This document shows positions 34,230 through 43,214 of a DNA stretch of 64,000 nucleotides, piece after piece. Every line of letters starts with the position of its first letter. Positions within the stretch are counted from its first letter, which is position 1. Origin of the DNA: Corallincola platygyrae (GTDB lineage: Bacteria; Pseudomonadota; Gammaproteobacteria; Enterobacterales; Neiellaceae); assembly GCF_039544265.1 (NCBI RefSeq), contig NZ_BAABLI010000008.1:434001-498000 (forward strand), read 5' to 3'. The notes below the pieces were generated by a model. That model was given only the letters and a program-made list of their open reading frames with translations, was not told the DNA's origin and searched no databases. Position numbers and translations under genes: made by a program.

Positions 34230-35143
34230 GCAGTTTAATCAGTAAGACCACAGTACTCGTTGTTGATGATGAACCGATTAATATCAAGTTATTGGCTCAG
34301 GCGTTATCACCTAAGCACAGAGTGAAAACTGCAACTAACGGCGAGAAAGCACTGCAAATAGCGATTTCTGACGATCCACCGGATCTCATTCTTCTGGATG
34401 TACAGATGCCCGATCTGGATGGCTACGAAGTTTGTCGATTGTTGAAGCAGGATGCTCGTTCGAAAAATACCCCTGTGGTGTTTATTACCGGCAAAAACAG
34501 CAGCGAAGATGAAGCCCATGGTTTGGAGCTGGGAGCTGTTGATTACATCACTAAACCTTTCAGCTTGCCGATTGTGCTTGCGCGTGTAAAAAATCACGTA
34601 GCGCTAAAGAAGAAAAATGACTTACTGGAACAGTTAGTGTTTATTGATGGCCTGACTGAGATACCCAATCGCCGTCGTTTTGATGAATTGCTGGAATCAG
34701 AGTGGTTGAGAGCCCGCAGAAACAGTACGCCAATGGCCATTCTGATTATGGACATCGACTGTTTTAAACTGTTTAACGACAATTACGGCCACACAGAAGG
34801 TGACGACTGCTTGCGTGCTACCGCTGCGGCGCTGGCGAACACACTGCGTCGACCTGCTGACTTTGTCGCTCGATACGGTGGTGAAGAGTTTGTCGCGATT
34901 GTTCCTGAAGCGACCGAAGAGGCGGCCGTTTCTTTGGCGGAAAAGATGCGTGCTGCTGTCGAAAGTATGGGTGTCCCACATGCTTATTCAGAAGTGGCTG
35001 ACGTCGTGACTCTCAGTATTGGTGTGGCTGGCACTATTCCTTCGATGGAGAGAACGCCTGAGCAGTTATTACAGGCGGCTGACGAAGCGTTATACAAAGC
35101 AAAACAAGCTGGCCGAAACAGGGTGTTTTCTACCCACCTCTAA
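34226..35143 (+). CDS. Response regulator diguanylate cyclase (REC-GGDEF)
   Basis: 305 residues. The receiver domain (VLVVDDEPINIKLL, phospho-Asp58 in LILLDVQMPDLDG, TGKNSS, Lys110 in YITKPF) is joined by a short helix to a GGDEF domain with a GGEEF signature (218-222), DIDCFKLFNDNYGH, and an RPAD I-site (209-212) for product inhibition. It is a PleD/WspR-like enzyme that makes c-di-GMP when phosphorylated. GTG start overlapping the upstream TGA stop (GTGA), so strictly coupled to the 1427-residue kinase, whose HPt is the natural phosphate donor. Last gene of the block, convergent with the transglutaminase-like gene. Confidence 0.94.
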   Translation: MSSLISKTTVLVVDDEPINIKLLAQALSPKHRVKTATNGEKALQIAISDDPPDLILLDVQMPDLDGYEVCRLLKQDARSKNTPVVFITGKNSSEDEAHGLELGAVDYITKPFSLPIVLARVKNHVALKKKNDLLEQLVFIDGLTEIPNRRRFDELLESEWLRARRNSTPMAILIMDIDCFKLFNDNYGHTEGDDCLRATAAALANTLRRPADFVARYGGEEFVAIVPEATEEAAVSLAEKMRAAVESMGVPHAYSEVADVVTLSIGVAGTIPSMERTPEQLLQAADEALYKAKQAGRNRVFSTHL

Positions 35144-35150
35144 TTTGACT

Positions 35151-36089
35151 TCAAGGCATCGGAAGCACGCTGTAGTTACCATTTAGAATGGCATTACGGC
35201 TGCTTTCTCCTGCTGATGCCAGGCGGATTTGCGCAGGCCCAGCCACTTCCGCCACTATGTAATTGATGCCCTGATCCTGCACTTTAAGGTCGGTTTCCAG
35301 ATAAGGCATTCTTAGGCCCAGCATGGCATGGTTAGGCATGTAGATCATCGCCATACTCAGTTGTGGATAAACTGCCTTCATAATCGCTGCCAACAACACC
35401 GCCTTACTGTCACAGTCGCCGCGATTCTCCTCGAGTACCCTGAGGGGCGGGAGGTAGCTGAGGTTTGCCGATGTGATCCTGGAGTCCTGAGTGACATAGG
35501 GAATCGATTGGATGAAAGGTAACAGGTAATCAGCGACCTGTCGGGCGGGGGCATTAGGGAAGCGCTCGACAATCAATTTGGCCAGCGGCTTCATCGCTGG
35601 AACAGAGACTTTCATATAGTGAAGGTGATCCGGAATCACCCCTGTCTCGCCCCACGGGCTTTCGTAAAGACGATAGTTATTTCGCTGGTAGTATGCCTGC
35701 CGTGCTTCCTGAGCGGCTTGGTGCAGTGCGCCTCTTACTTTTGCCTCAAAGTCACTGTCTTTGGACTTCACCTGCCAAGTCAGGGCATTGGGCTGCTGGG
35801 ATATCTTGATTTGAACCTGTTTGTGGTCGTAAGTGGCTGCTTTTTTCTGCAGGGAAATGTATGCGTGGCGATCAGCAATTTGAGGGCGATATGCTTTCGA
35901 CTTTTGTTGCTGCTGTTTTAAGGCATCGAGAGGAATGCCAAAGCCCAAGTTTTGTTTTTTCTGATTACGATCCAGCCAGCTGAAGTTCAGCTTCAGCTCA
36001 TTGTCAGTGCGAGTTTGGCTTGCATCCAGCTGCTGAGCTAAGCCGGACCAACTGATGAGGCCAATGATAGTTAAGACTATGAGTCGCAT
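35151..36089 (-). CDS. Secreted transglutaminase-like cysteine protease family protein
   Basis: 312 residues with a signal peptide (MRLIVLTIIGLISWSGLAQQ). The second half has the transglutaminase/protease fold: ENRGDCDSKAVLLAAI (Cys226), MPNHAMLGL (His254) and an acidic residue in VAEVAGP (about Glu281), giving a plausible Cys-His-Glu triad. Members of this fold in bacteria are often periplasmic peptidases or adaptor proteins; the substrate here is unknown. Single gene, divergent from the DUF945 gene at 36253 and convergent with the diguanylate cyclase. Confidence 0.75.
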   Translation of the reverse strand: MRLIVLTIIGLISWSGLAQQLDASQTRTDNELKLNFSWLDRNQKKQNLGFGIPLDALKQQQQKSKAYRPQIADRHAYISLQKKAATYDHKQVQIKISQQPNALTWQVKSKDSDFEAKVRGALHQAAQEARQAYYQRNNYRLYESPWGETGVIPDHLHYMKVSVPAMKPLAKLIVERFPNAPARQVADYLLPFIQSIPYVTQDSRITSANLSYLPPLRVLEENRGDCDSKAVLLAAIMKAVYPQLSMAMIYMPNHAMLGLRMPYLETDLKVQDQGINYIVAEVAGPAQIRLASAGESSRNAILNGNYSVLPMP

Positions 36090-36252
36090 AATAAAAAGAT
36101 TGTCGTCGCTAATCCCTTCATCGGCAAGTCGATCAATTTCTTAAGCCAAATCCCTGCATAGGTCGCAAAGCGCCAGCAATCTGCTTGTCATGACAAGGCA
36201 GAATGCATAGGGTGATCAGGTTTTAAAGCTACGGAATGCTGTTGGAGTCGAC

Positions 36253-37482
36253 ATGTTGAAAAAGGTTTTGGTCAGCCTGACTATCTTATCTGTTTCCGCG
36301 CTGTTGTTGGCGTTGGGCGCAACCTTTATTCATGGTCAGTTTTATCTTAATCAGCAGCAGTGGCAAGTCGATAGACTGGCGATACAGGAACACGTTGAGG
36401 TCGCTTTAACCGAACGAGAGTACGGCCTGTTTTCAAGCAAGCTGACTTACCGCATAACCTTGGATGCCGATCAGGATAGCCCTGTCACTTTTGTCCTAAT
36501 CAACCAGGCAAGTTACTTCCCCCATCAAATACGTATTCTGAGTCAGCTAGCCGTGCCCAGCATTTGGGCCGAGCAGTTCGAATCCCCAGTGATGCCGATG
36601 CAGCTGCTGAGCCACATGGATGTGATGGGCAACTTTCATGGTGAGTTCACTATGGATAGCTGGTTGGTTGAAGATGGTGTCGCGGGGCTTGTTCAAGTGC
36701 AGCCAGCGCTGGGAACTGTGGCTGGCAACCTTGAAGCATTCGACCTGAATTTTAACTGGGATGGTTTTGCGGCCAATGGCATGTTGGGTGAAATGAAGCT
36801 GCAGGGGTTGCGTATAGCGGCTGAATTGAGAGCGATCGCGCCAGAACTCTATGTTGGTGATAGTGAGTGGTCGATTGGTGGTCTCGATTCATCGGATAGC
36901 AATAATCAGTTTTCACTGAGAGACTTCAAAGTCAGTAATGTAATGACAGAAAATGGCTCGAACCTTTCCCACGGGATATCTCTGGGGTGGGAGTCAATCA
37001 CGACACAGTTGGGGGCGGCCCAATACCATTCAGCCCAGAGCTTGATGAAACTCAATATCTCAGGCATCGATAAAACGAGTTGGCTCGCGCTACAGACATT
37101 AGCGCAAGATGAGCAAGCGACTGAATCCGAAGTCGAAGCTCAGTTACTGGCGATGTTGCAAAATGGTATGGCTGTTGATGTACCTGAATTAAAACTTAAT
37201 CTGCAGGACGCGAACGCATCCGGCGAGCTGCAGTTTAGCCTGGCAAGGAATGATCTAAATGAACTGGCTCAGGTACAGAGCCTGCTCGCCAAGGTTAATG
37301 GTAAGGCGAACCTGGCGGTTGATTATCGACTGGTTCAGATGCTTCCGATGCCAATCGAGCAGGTCAATCAGATGGTAGCTGTAGGCTATCTGACGTTTGA
37401 TGAAAACTCGGAACAGTATCGTGCTGACTTGTCGGTAACAGAAGGCCAGTTGACGCTGAATGGCCAACCCCTGCCAATGTGA
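36253..37482 (+). CDS. DUF945 (YdgA-like) family protein
   Basis: 409 residues with an N-terminal hydrophobic signal or anchor (LVSLTILSVSALLLALGATFIHG) and a long, mostly beta-strand periplasmic part. The sequence after the anchor (QVDRLAIQEHVEVALTEREYGLFSSKLTYRI) and the late segment ALQTLAQDEQATESE...LAMLQNGMAVDVPEL fit DUF945, a family of inner-membrane-anchored periplasmic proteins of unknown biochemical role. GGAG lies just before the ATG. Monocistronic, 175 nt before pepO. Confidence 0.7.
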   Translation: MLKKVLVSLTILSVSALLLALGATFIHGQFYLNQQQWQVDRLAIQEHVEVALTEREYGLFSSKLTYRITLDADQDSPVTFVLINQASYFPHQIRILSQLAVPSIWAEQFESPVMPMQLLSHMDVMGNFHGEFTMDSWLVEDGVAGLVQVQPALGTVAGNLEAFDLNFNWDGFAANGMLGEMKLQGLRIAAELRAIAPELYVGDSEWSIGGLDSSDSNNQFSLRDFKVSNVMTENGSNLSHGISLGWESITTQLGAAQYHSAQSLMKLNISGIDKTSWLALQTLAQDEQATESEVEAQLLAMLQNGMAVDVPELKLNLQDANASGELQFSLARNDLNELAQVQSLLAKVNGKANLAVDYRLVQMLPMPIEQVNQMVAVGYLTFDENSEQYRADLSVTEGQLTLNGQPLPM

Positions 37483-37656
37483 GTTTAAAGCTACTCTATG
37501 AAGTCGCTGCTTGTTTTAATTTGTAACCACTCTTTTCATGTGACGAAAATATGACCAGGGGCGCTGGCAGTAAGCTAGCTCTCTGGTTACTATCCATGCC
37601 GTTAACTATTTCATAACAGAGCGCGACAACGCGCCATATCTCCAGAGGATTGAATA

Positions 37657-39759
37657 ATGAACCGTCTGACGACCACTGCGTTAGCTGTGGCATTGGGTCT
37701 TGGATTGACCGGCTGCCAGGATGCACCCAAGGATGAAACCGCTAAAGCGCCAGTAGCCACTGAAGCGGCTCCGGAAGCAACGCCTGCACCTGCTGCTGAA
37801 GCACCAAAAGTACTGACTTCGGGCATTGCCAAAGAGAATTTTGATCCCCATGTCACCCACCAGGAAGATTTCTTCCTCTCTGTGAATGGTAGTTGGCTTG
37901 CTCGTACAGAGATCCCTGCAGATCGCTCTAACTATGGCTCTTTTACCGAGTTGTTTGAAAAGAGTGAGACCCTGCTGAAGTCAATCATGGAAGATGCCGC
38001 AAAGCAGCAGGCTACCGCCGGCTCTGATACTCAGAAACTGGGTGACTTCTGGGCCGCCTACATGGATGAAACAACGGTTGAAAACCTGGGCATGGCACCA
38101 CTTCAGGCACAGTTTGATGCCATTGAGAACGCTAAAACCCACGATCAAGTGGCTGCCGTTATGGGACAGTTGCTTGTCGATGGTGTGTCAGGTCCATTTG
38201 GTTTCTATGTCAACAACGATGCTAAAAAGTCAGACGAATACGCGGTATACCTCTATCAGGCAGGCCTATCTATGCCTGACCGCGATTACTATTTGAATCA
38301 GGATGAGAAATTCGTCGCGCTTCGCGAAAGCTTGCGCTCGCTGATTTCTGACCTTCAATCTCAGGCGGGTAACGCACAACCAGAGATAGCCGCTGATGCG
38401 GTCATGGCCATTGAAACAGGCATTGCAAACGCGCAGTGGACACGTGTTGAGAGCCGTGACGCAAATAAGACTTACAACAAGATGAACCTGGCTGAACTGG
38501 CTGCTTTAATGCCGGGCTTCGATTGGCCTGCTTACGCTAAAGCGGCGGGCATCGATGTGGATGCCGTTATTGTTCGTCAGCCTAGTTATTTCACTGGGTT
38601 CGCAGAGCTGTTTGCCAAAACGCCAGTCGATAGTTGGAAGGCTTATCTCCGTCATCAACTGATCAGCGCTTATGCAGATTATTTGCCTAAGTCTGTGTCT
38701 GATCGTGCCTTTGCTTTCTACGGAACAGAGCTCAGAGGGGTGACTGAACAGAAGCCTCGTTGGAAGAAAGCGGTGATTGCTGCTGATTCCCAAGTAGGTG
38801 ACCTGCTGGGTAAAGCTTACGTTGCTGAGGCGTTTAAGCCAGAAGCAAAAGCGCGCATGGAACAATTGATCGAAAACCTGCTGAGATCCTTCGAAATGTC
38901 GATTAAGGATCTGCCGTGGATGACCGAGGAAACCAAGCTTAAAGCATTGGATAAGCTCTCTAAGTTCACACCTAAGATCGGTTATCCAGAGAAGTGGAAA
39001 GATTACTCTGCACTGGATATTAAGGCCGGAGATCTGCTGGGTAACTACCGTCGTGCGGCGAACTGGGAATACCAGCGTATGCTGAATAAACTGGGTCAGC
39101 CGATCGATACCACTGAATGGCATATGACACCGCAAACGGTTAATGCCTACTACAACCCCGTGATGAATGAGATCGTTTTCCCTGCAGCCATTCTGCAGCC
39201 CCCATTCTTCAACATGGAAGCGGATGATGCGGTGAACTATGCCGCTATTGGCGCCGTGATTGGCCACGAAATCAGCCATGGCTTTGATGATCAAGGCAGC
39301 AAGTACGATGGTGACGGCAACCTGTCTAATTGGTGGACGGATGCGGATCGTGCAGCGTTCGATAAATTGGGTAAGCAGCTGGTCGAGCAGTACAACCAAT
39401 ACGAAGCTTTACCGGGTCACTTCGTCAACGGTGAATTGACACTGGGTGAGAACATCGGTGACTTGAGTGGATTGCAGGTAGCCTACAAAGCTTACCGGAT
39501 GTCTTTGAATGGTGAAGTTGGGCCAGTGGTTGATGAGCTGACCGCAGATCAACGTTTCTTTATGGGTTGGTCTCAGATCTGGCGTCGCAAGTATCGCGAA
39601 GAGGAACTGCTCAGCCGCCTGAAGTCAGATCCACATTCACCAAGCCACTACCGAGTCATCGGTATTGTTTCAAATATGCCGGAGTTCTACACAGCGTTTG
39701 ATGTTAGTGCTGATGACAAGATGTATATAGCACCTGAAAACCGTGTGAAAATTTGGTAA
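37657..39759 (+). CDS. M13 family zinc metallopeptidase, lipoprotein (PepO-like)
   Basis: 700 residues. A lipoprotein signal peptide ends in LTGCQD (lipobox Cys 21), followed by an Ala/Pro/Glu-rich spacer. The peptidase body carries the neprilysin signatures NAYYNP, the zinc motif HEISH (537-541, in VIGHEISHGFDDQG), the third ligand in GENIGDLSG, and the C-terminal RVIGIVSNMPEFYTAF. It would cleave short peptides in the periplasm or at the cell surface. AGAGGA lies before the ATG. Monocistronic, with a strong terminator downstream. Confidence 0.94.
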   Translation: MNRLTTTALAVALGLGLTGCQDAPKDETAKAPVATEAAPEATPAPAAEAPKVLTSGIAKENFDPHVTHQEDFFLSVNGSWLARTEIPADRSNYGSFTELFEKSETLLKSIMEDAAKQQATAGSDTQKLGDFWAAYMDETTVENLGMAPLQAQFDAIENAKTHDQVAAVMGQLLVDGVSGPFGFYVNNDAKKSDEYAVYLYQAGLSMPDRDYYLNQDEKFVALRESLRSLISDLQSQAGNAQPEIAADAVMAIETGIANAQWTRVESRDANKTYNKMNLAELAALMPGFDWPAYAKAAGIDVDAVIVRQPSYFTGFAELFAKTPVDSWKAYLRHQLISAYADYLPKSVSDRAFAFYGTELRGVTEQKPRWKKAVIAADSQVGDLLGKAYVAEAFKPEAKARMEQLIENLLRSFEMSIKDLPWMTEETKLKALDKLSKFTPKIGYPEKWKDYSALDIKAGDLLGNYRRAANWEYQRMLNKLGQPIDTTEWHMTPQTVNAYYNPVMNEIVFPAAILQPPFFNMEADDAVNYAAIGAVIGHEISHGFDDQGSKYDGDGNLSNWWTDADRAAFDKLGKQLVEQYNQYEALPGHFVNGELTLGENIGDLSGLQVAYKAYRMSLNGEVGPVVDELTADQRFFMGWSQIWRRKYREEELLSRLKSDPHSPSHYRVIGIVSNMPEFYTAFDVSADDKMYIAPENRVKIW

Positions 39760-39815
39760 TAACCTGTTGTTTTTCAGTTAGAAAGCACCAATTCTAATTG
39801 ACGAAAAACTGGTCT

Positions 39816-39852
39816 GGCCGCTATCGTTTATTCGATAGCGGCCTTTCTTTTT
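39816..39852 (+). terminator. Rho-independent terminator after the M13 peptidase gene
   Basis: An 11-bp perfect stem (GGCCGCTATCG with CGATAGCGGCC) and a 6-nt loop, followed by TTTCTTTTT. Confidence 0.9.
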
Positions 39853-39932
39853 GTGTGGTTTTTAGCAGGTGAAAGGTGAGCGCTTTCAGGCCAATAACTT
39901 GGCTCATGTAGTAACGGAAGGATCTAACCCCA

Positions 39933-40334
39933 ATGCGATCTCATGGTGACTTCAAGCTGGAACGCAAAGACCGTTGTTTGGTTTTCCGCGTCATAGGCTC
40001 TGTTAACCTGATTACAGTCAGACAAAGCTTCGACGCATTTAAAGATGCAGTCGGTGAGCTGGATGGTGAGGGTTGGGTGTGCCTGAATGACCTGCGTGAG
40101 TGGGAGTTATTTCCCCCTGAATGTACTGAAGAGGCAAGTAACCTAAATGCCTGGTGTGCAGAGAATGGGCTAACCCATGAAGCGGTGGTAGTAACTAACA
40201 GCCTGTTGAAGTCTATTGCGTCGAAAACACGTTCCGAGCAGCACCCGGTCGAAACACGCTATTTCACTCGCTACCAAGAAGCGGAAGCATGGTTGGAGAG
40301 CGTCACCAGTGATATGGCTCCCCAACCAGCCTGA
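39933..40334 (+). CDS. Small STAS/SpoIIAA-like protein, function unknown
   Basis: 133 residues, soluble, no signal peptide. The order of strands and helices (FKLERKDRCLVFRVIGSVN, VRQSFDAFKDAV, GWVCLNDLREWEL, EAVVVTNSLLKSIASK, TRYFTRYQEAEAWL) suggests a STAS/SpoIIAA-like fold, as found in small regulatory proteins. No phosphorylatable Ser in the usual place can be named with confidence. GGAAGGA precedes the ATG by about 9 nt. Convergent with glpX, leaving 9 nt between stops. Confidence 0.6.
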   Translation: MRSHGDFKLERKDRCLVFRVIGSVNLITVRQSFDAFKDAVGELDGEGWVCLNDLREWELFPPECTEEASNLNAWCAENGLTHEAVVVTNSLLKSIASKTRSEQHPVETRYFTRYQEAEAWLESVTSDMAPQPA

Positions 40335-40343
40335 GTTGATCCG

Positions 40344-41351
40344 TTACAGGATCACTTCCTTTATCTCTGGATCTTTGCGGTCCAGGTAATGTGTCGATTG
40401 AATACGGCGAACCGTGCGTGATTTACCACGGATCACCAAGGTTTCGGTTTGTGCAATATTGCCCTGACGCGAAACCCCTTCCAGAAGGTCACCCTTGGTA
40501 ACGCCTGTGGCAGAGAAGATCACATTGTCGTTGTGCGCCAACTGGTCCAGCTGCAGCACTTCGTTAATCTCGATGCCCATCTCTTCACAGCGCTTTACTT
40601 CCAACTCACTCAGACGACGATTGTCAAAACTATCGCCTTTAACTTTGTAGCGCGGTAGCAAGCGGCCCTGCATGTCACCATCCAGAGCACGAATTACCGC
40701 TGCTGAAATGACCCCTTCAGGCGCTCCACCAATACAGTACATCATGTCGACGTCACTGCTTGGCATGCAGGTCAGAATCGACATGGCGACGTCGCCATCG
40801 GGAATCGCGAATACACGCACGCCCATCTCCTGCATCTCTTCGATGACAGCGTCGTGTCTGGGCTTGGCCAGAGTAATGACGGTCAGGTCAGTCACGGCTT
40901 TCCCTACCGCTTTGGCTACCGACTTAATGTTTTCTGACAGCGATTTATTTAAGTCGATTTGCCCCTTGGCAGCTGGGCCGACGACCAGCTTTTCCATATA
41001 CATGTCGGGTGCTTTCAGAAAAGTATCTTTATCACCCACAGCCAGAACAGCGATGGCATTTGATTGACCCATGGCGGTCATGCGAGTGCCTTCAATGGGA
41101 TCGACGGCAATATCTACTTCATCGCCACCCACGCCAACTTTTTCACCGATGTACAACATAGGGGCTTCATCGATCTCCCCTTCACCGATAACGATTTCGC
41201 CCGATATCTCAATCTTGTTCAGCATGGCGCGCATCACTTCAACGGCTGCGCCGTCGGCGGCATTTTTGTCGCCACGACCTAACCACTTGTAGCCAGCTAA
41301 TGCTGCAGCTTCGGTGACGCGGGAAAACTCAATCGCTAGTTCACGTTTCAT
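40344..41351 (-). CDS. glpX: Fructose-1,6-bisphosphatase, class II
   Basis: 335 residues, the usual GlpX length. It hydrolyses fructose-1,6-bisphosphate to fructose-6-phosphate in gluconeogenesis, with Mn2+. Signatures seen: GRGDKNAADGAAVEVMR near the N terminus, GEGEIDEAPMLYIGE and the metal-binding DIAVDPIEGTRM, then GGAPEGVISAAVIRALDG. All the metal-binding acidic residues appear intact. Monocistronic. Confidence 0.96.
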   Translation of the reverse strand: MKRELAIEFSRVTEAAALAGYKWLGRGDKNAADGAAVEVMRAMLNKIEISGEIVIGEGEIDEAPMLYIGEKVGVGGDEVDIAVDPIEGTRMTAMGQSNAIAVLAVGDKDTFLKAPDMYMEKLVVGPAAKGQIDLNKSLSENIKSVAKAVGKAVTDLTVITLAKPRHDAVIEEMQEMGVRVFAIPDGDVAMSILTCMPSSDVDMMYCIGGAPEGVISAAVIRALDGDMQGRLLPRYKVKGDSFDNRRLSELEVKRCEEMGIEINEVLQLDQLAHNDNVIFSATGVTKGDLLEGVSRQGNIAQTETLVIRGKSRTVRRIQSTHYLDRKDPEIKEVIL

Positions 41352-41467
41352 ATCAGGCTCACACTTATTGGAATGGCGCGCGAAGGGTACACGGGCTTCG
41401 CGGGAACACCAAGGATCCTAGTCAATTATCTGTATCCTTGCGATCTTTTGACAGCAACGACCGTGGC

Positions 41468-41992
41468 TTATTTAGTTTCCACCACGTATCCATTTTCGAT
41501 ATAGATGCGGTGGGGAAAACGTGGTGTGGGTGGTGTAAAAATCCACTCTTTGAACACATTATTGCCGCCTGCCGGGTAGATGTATTCGCTATGTTGTTTG
41601 TTGCGAATAATCGACTTTGCTTGCTGCTCTGTCATGCAGGGGACGATGTTTTGAAACCTGAGCTGGGTTTTGATCTCGCTCTTTTGTGCCAGGGTCAAAT
41701 CGCGACACTTAATTGGAATGGGGGGCCCGCTTGGCGTTGGTTTTGGTTCAGGCTTTGCCTGCTTCTCTTCCATCAAGGGTTCGCGAGGTTGCTCTGATTT
41801 GGCTGTGTTGGTGGGTGGCACTTCAATGATTTTGCCACCCGGACAGGGGGTATCACTGAAACTGCCGTCTTTGCACTGATAAAGTGATTTGGACTGACCA
41901 ACAACTGTGGGCACAGCCAGCATAAGCAAGGCACCGACTAGCAGTGCCTTGGACCGGGGGGAAGAAAGTATCTGTTTGTTTTTAATGGGCAT
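41468..41992 (-). CDS. Small secreted DUF4124-like protein
   Basis: 174 residues with an N-terminal hydrophobic segment (ALLVGALLMLAVPTVVG) serving as signal peptide. Just after it comes SLYQCKDGSFSDTPCPGG, which resembles the start of DUF4124 domains, then a Pro/Lys/Glu-rich linker and a C-terminal part with two more Cys (KCRDLTL, VPCMTEQQAKSII). Function unknown; probably periplasmic with disulfides. The ATG lies inside an 11-bp inverted repeat and no Shine-Dalgarno sequence is close, so the start or its regulation is unusual. It lies downstream of iadA on the same strand. Confidence 0.65.
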   Translation of the reverse strand: MPIKNKQILSSPRSKALLVGALLMLAVPTVVGQSKSLYQCKDGSFSDTPCPGGKIIEVPPTNTAKSEQPREPLMEEKQAKPEPKPTPSGPPIPIKCRDLTLAQKSEIKTQLRFQNIVPCMTEQQAKSIIRNKQHSEYIYPAGGNNVFKEWIFTPPTPRFPHRIYIENGYVVETK

Positions 41993-42013
41993 GCTTTAAT
42001 TTAAGCATGCCCA
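41986..42013 (-). repeat. Inverted repeat spanning the start codon of the DUF4124-like gene
   Basis: TGGGCATGCTT (41986-41996) and AAGCATGCCCA (42003-42013) pair over 11 bp with a 6-nt loop. In the minus-strand mRNA the AUG (41992-41990) would be in the 3' arm of the hairpin. No U-tract follows on either strand, so it is not a standard terminator. Confidence 0.6.
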
Positions 42014-42044
42014 CCTTAATGCACAACACTGTATTGAGATTAGC

Positions 42045-43214
42045 CTACTCGAAATTCCCACAAACAATGGCTTCGCCCTGCTCCACCATATGTTTGCCCT
42101 GTGACCACAAGTGCTCTAACGCCAGCGTTTCCGCATCCAGCAGCATCAGGTCGGCATCATTTTCCAGTGCGATTTCGCCCTTGCCTTCCAAGTGCAGAAT
42201 ATTGGCTGGATTGCGTGTGGCGCACGCCAAGGCAACTTCCAAGGGAACTTGCTTGTCATTAACCGCATCGCGAATGCTTTGCAGCAGGCTACCAACTTGA
42301 GCCACCTGAAGATCTATCAAAACACCATTTTCATCAAACAGTGGCAGGCTGGCATTACCATCGGAACTCAAGGTGATTTGAGATACAGGGACATTCAAGG
42401 CCAGACAATATGCCAACGCATCGGCGGCAGAACGCTCCCCTGAAGCCAGAATTTGCTCCGTGGTGCTGGTGGTGAAATCGATATAGCCGCCACGCTTGGC
42501 CCATGCAACGCCCTGATCAAGCAGGTTTTGATTGCGATTGATATGGGTGGGGTAGAACTGGCTGGCAGGAATGCTCGATTCTGATACCGCCTGATTCAGC
42601 AGTGACAGACCTTCGGGCGAGTCGCCCAAGTGTACGCTGACAATACCGGCTTTGCCTGCCAGCATGCCACCAACACGTGCTTCTGATGCCAGTCGGATCA
42701 TCTCCTCGACGCTCATATGAGATGCGCGATGATCGGCAATAGCCACTTCGCCGACGCCAATGACTCGGTCCAGCAGCAGGATATCATCCTGTACATTGTC
42801 GAGCAGTGTTTTGGCCGGGAACTGATATGAACCCGTGTAGCAGTACACGCTCAGGCCAAGGTGGTTGAGTTCATTTACTTTTGCCAACAGATTGGGCAGG
42901 GCACGCGTCGTTGCGTCTGTTCCAAGACAGCCCACCAGCGTGGTTACACCGCCTAACGTAGCATCTGTCAGCTGCATCTCAGGCGTCCGGGTAGCAAAAC
43001 CGCCTTCGCCACCACCGCCAGTGATATGCACCAGGGAATCAATTAAACCAGGAGCAGCGATCATGCCTTCAGCATCAACCACATGTACAGGCAGTGTGCT
43101 GCTCAGTTTAATCTCTTTTTCTAACGCAACGACTTTGTTCCCCGCCAGTAGGATATCTTGTTTTCCCTGTGGTTCAGGTGCGTAAAGCTCGGCGTTTTTA
43201 ATCAGTGTCAGCAT
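42045..43214 (-). CDS. iadA: Isoaspartyl dipeptidase (beta-aspartyl-peptidase), IadA family with altered metal ligands
   Basis: 389 residues, the size of E. coli IadA (390), a cytoplasmic amidohydrolase that cleaves beta-Asp-X dipeptides. Isoaspartate-binding residues are kept: Glu70 (GGGGEGG), Tyr130, Arg163 (DHR), Arg227 (HINRN), Ser289 (DGNAS), as are metal ligands His63, His195, His224 and Asp285. Two ligands differ: the first His of HxH is Leu61 (IDSLVH) and the bridging, normally carboxylated Lys is Glu156 (GVGEVAIADHR). It is the last gene of a TonB receptor-YfcC-IadA operon beside a cyanophycinase, so the expected substrate is beta-Asp-Arg (or beta-Asp-Lys). The ATG directly follows the yfcC stop codon. 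Confidence 0.88.
   Translation of the reverse strand: MLTLIKNAELYAPEPQGKQDILLAGNKVVALEKEIKLSSTLPVHVVDAEGMIAAPGLIDSLVHITGGGGEGGFATRTPEMQLTDATLGGVTTLVGCLGTDATTRALPNLLAKVNELNHLGLSVYCYTGSYQFPAKTLLDNVQDDILLLDRVIGVGEVAIADHRASHMSVEEMIRLASEARVGGMLAGKAGIVSVHLGDSPEGLSLLNQAVSESSIPASQFYPTHINRNQNLLDQGVAWAKRGGYIDFTTSTTEQILASGERSAADALAYCLALNVPVSQITLSSDGNASLPLFDENGVLIDLQVAQVGSLLQSIRDAVNDKQVPLEVALACATRNPANILHLEGKGEIALENDADLMLLDAETLALEHLWSQGKHMVEQGEAIVCGNFE

Noticed and set aside
38506..39399. 297-residue open frame antisense to the M13 peptidase gene
   Set aside because: Fully covered by the peptidase gene, whose motifs are intact; no independent signals.
42045..43214. IadA as a pseudogene
   Set aside because: Despite two ligand changes the frame is full length and all substrate-binding residues and four other metal ligands are intact, so a variant active site is more likely than decay.
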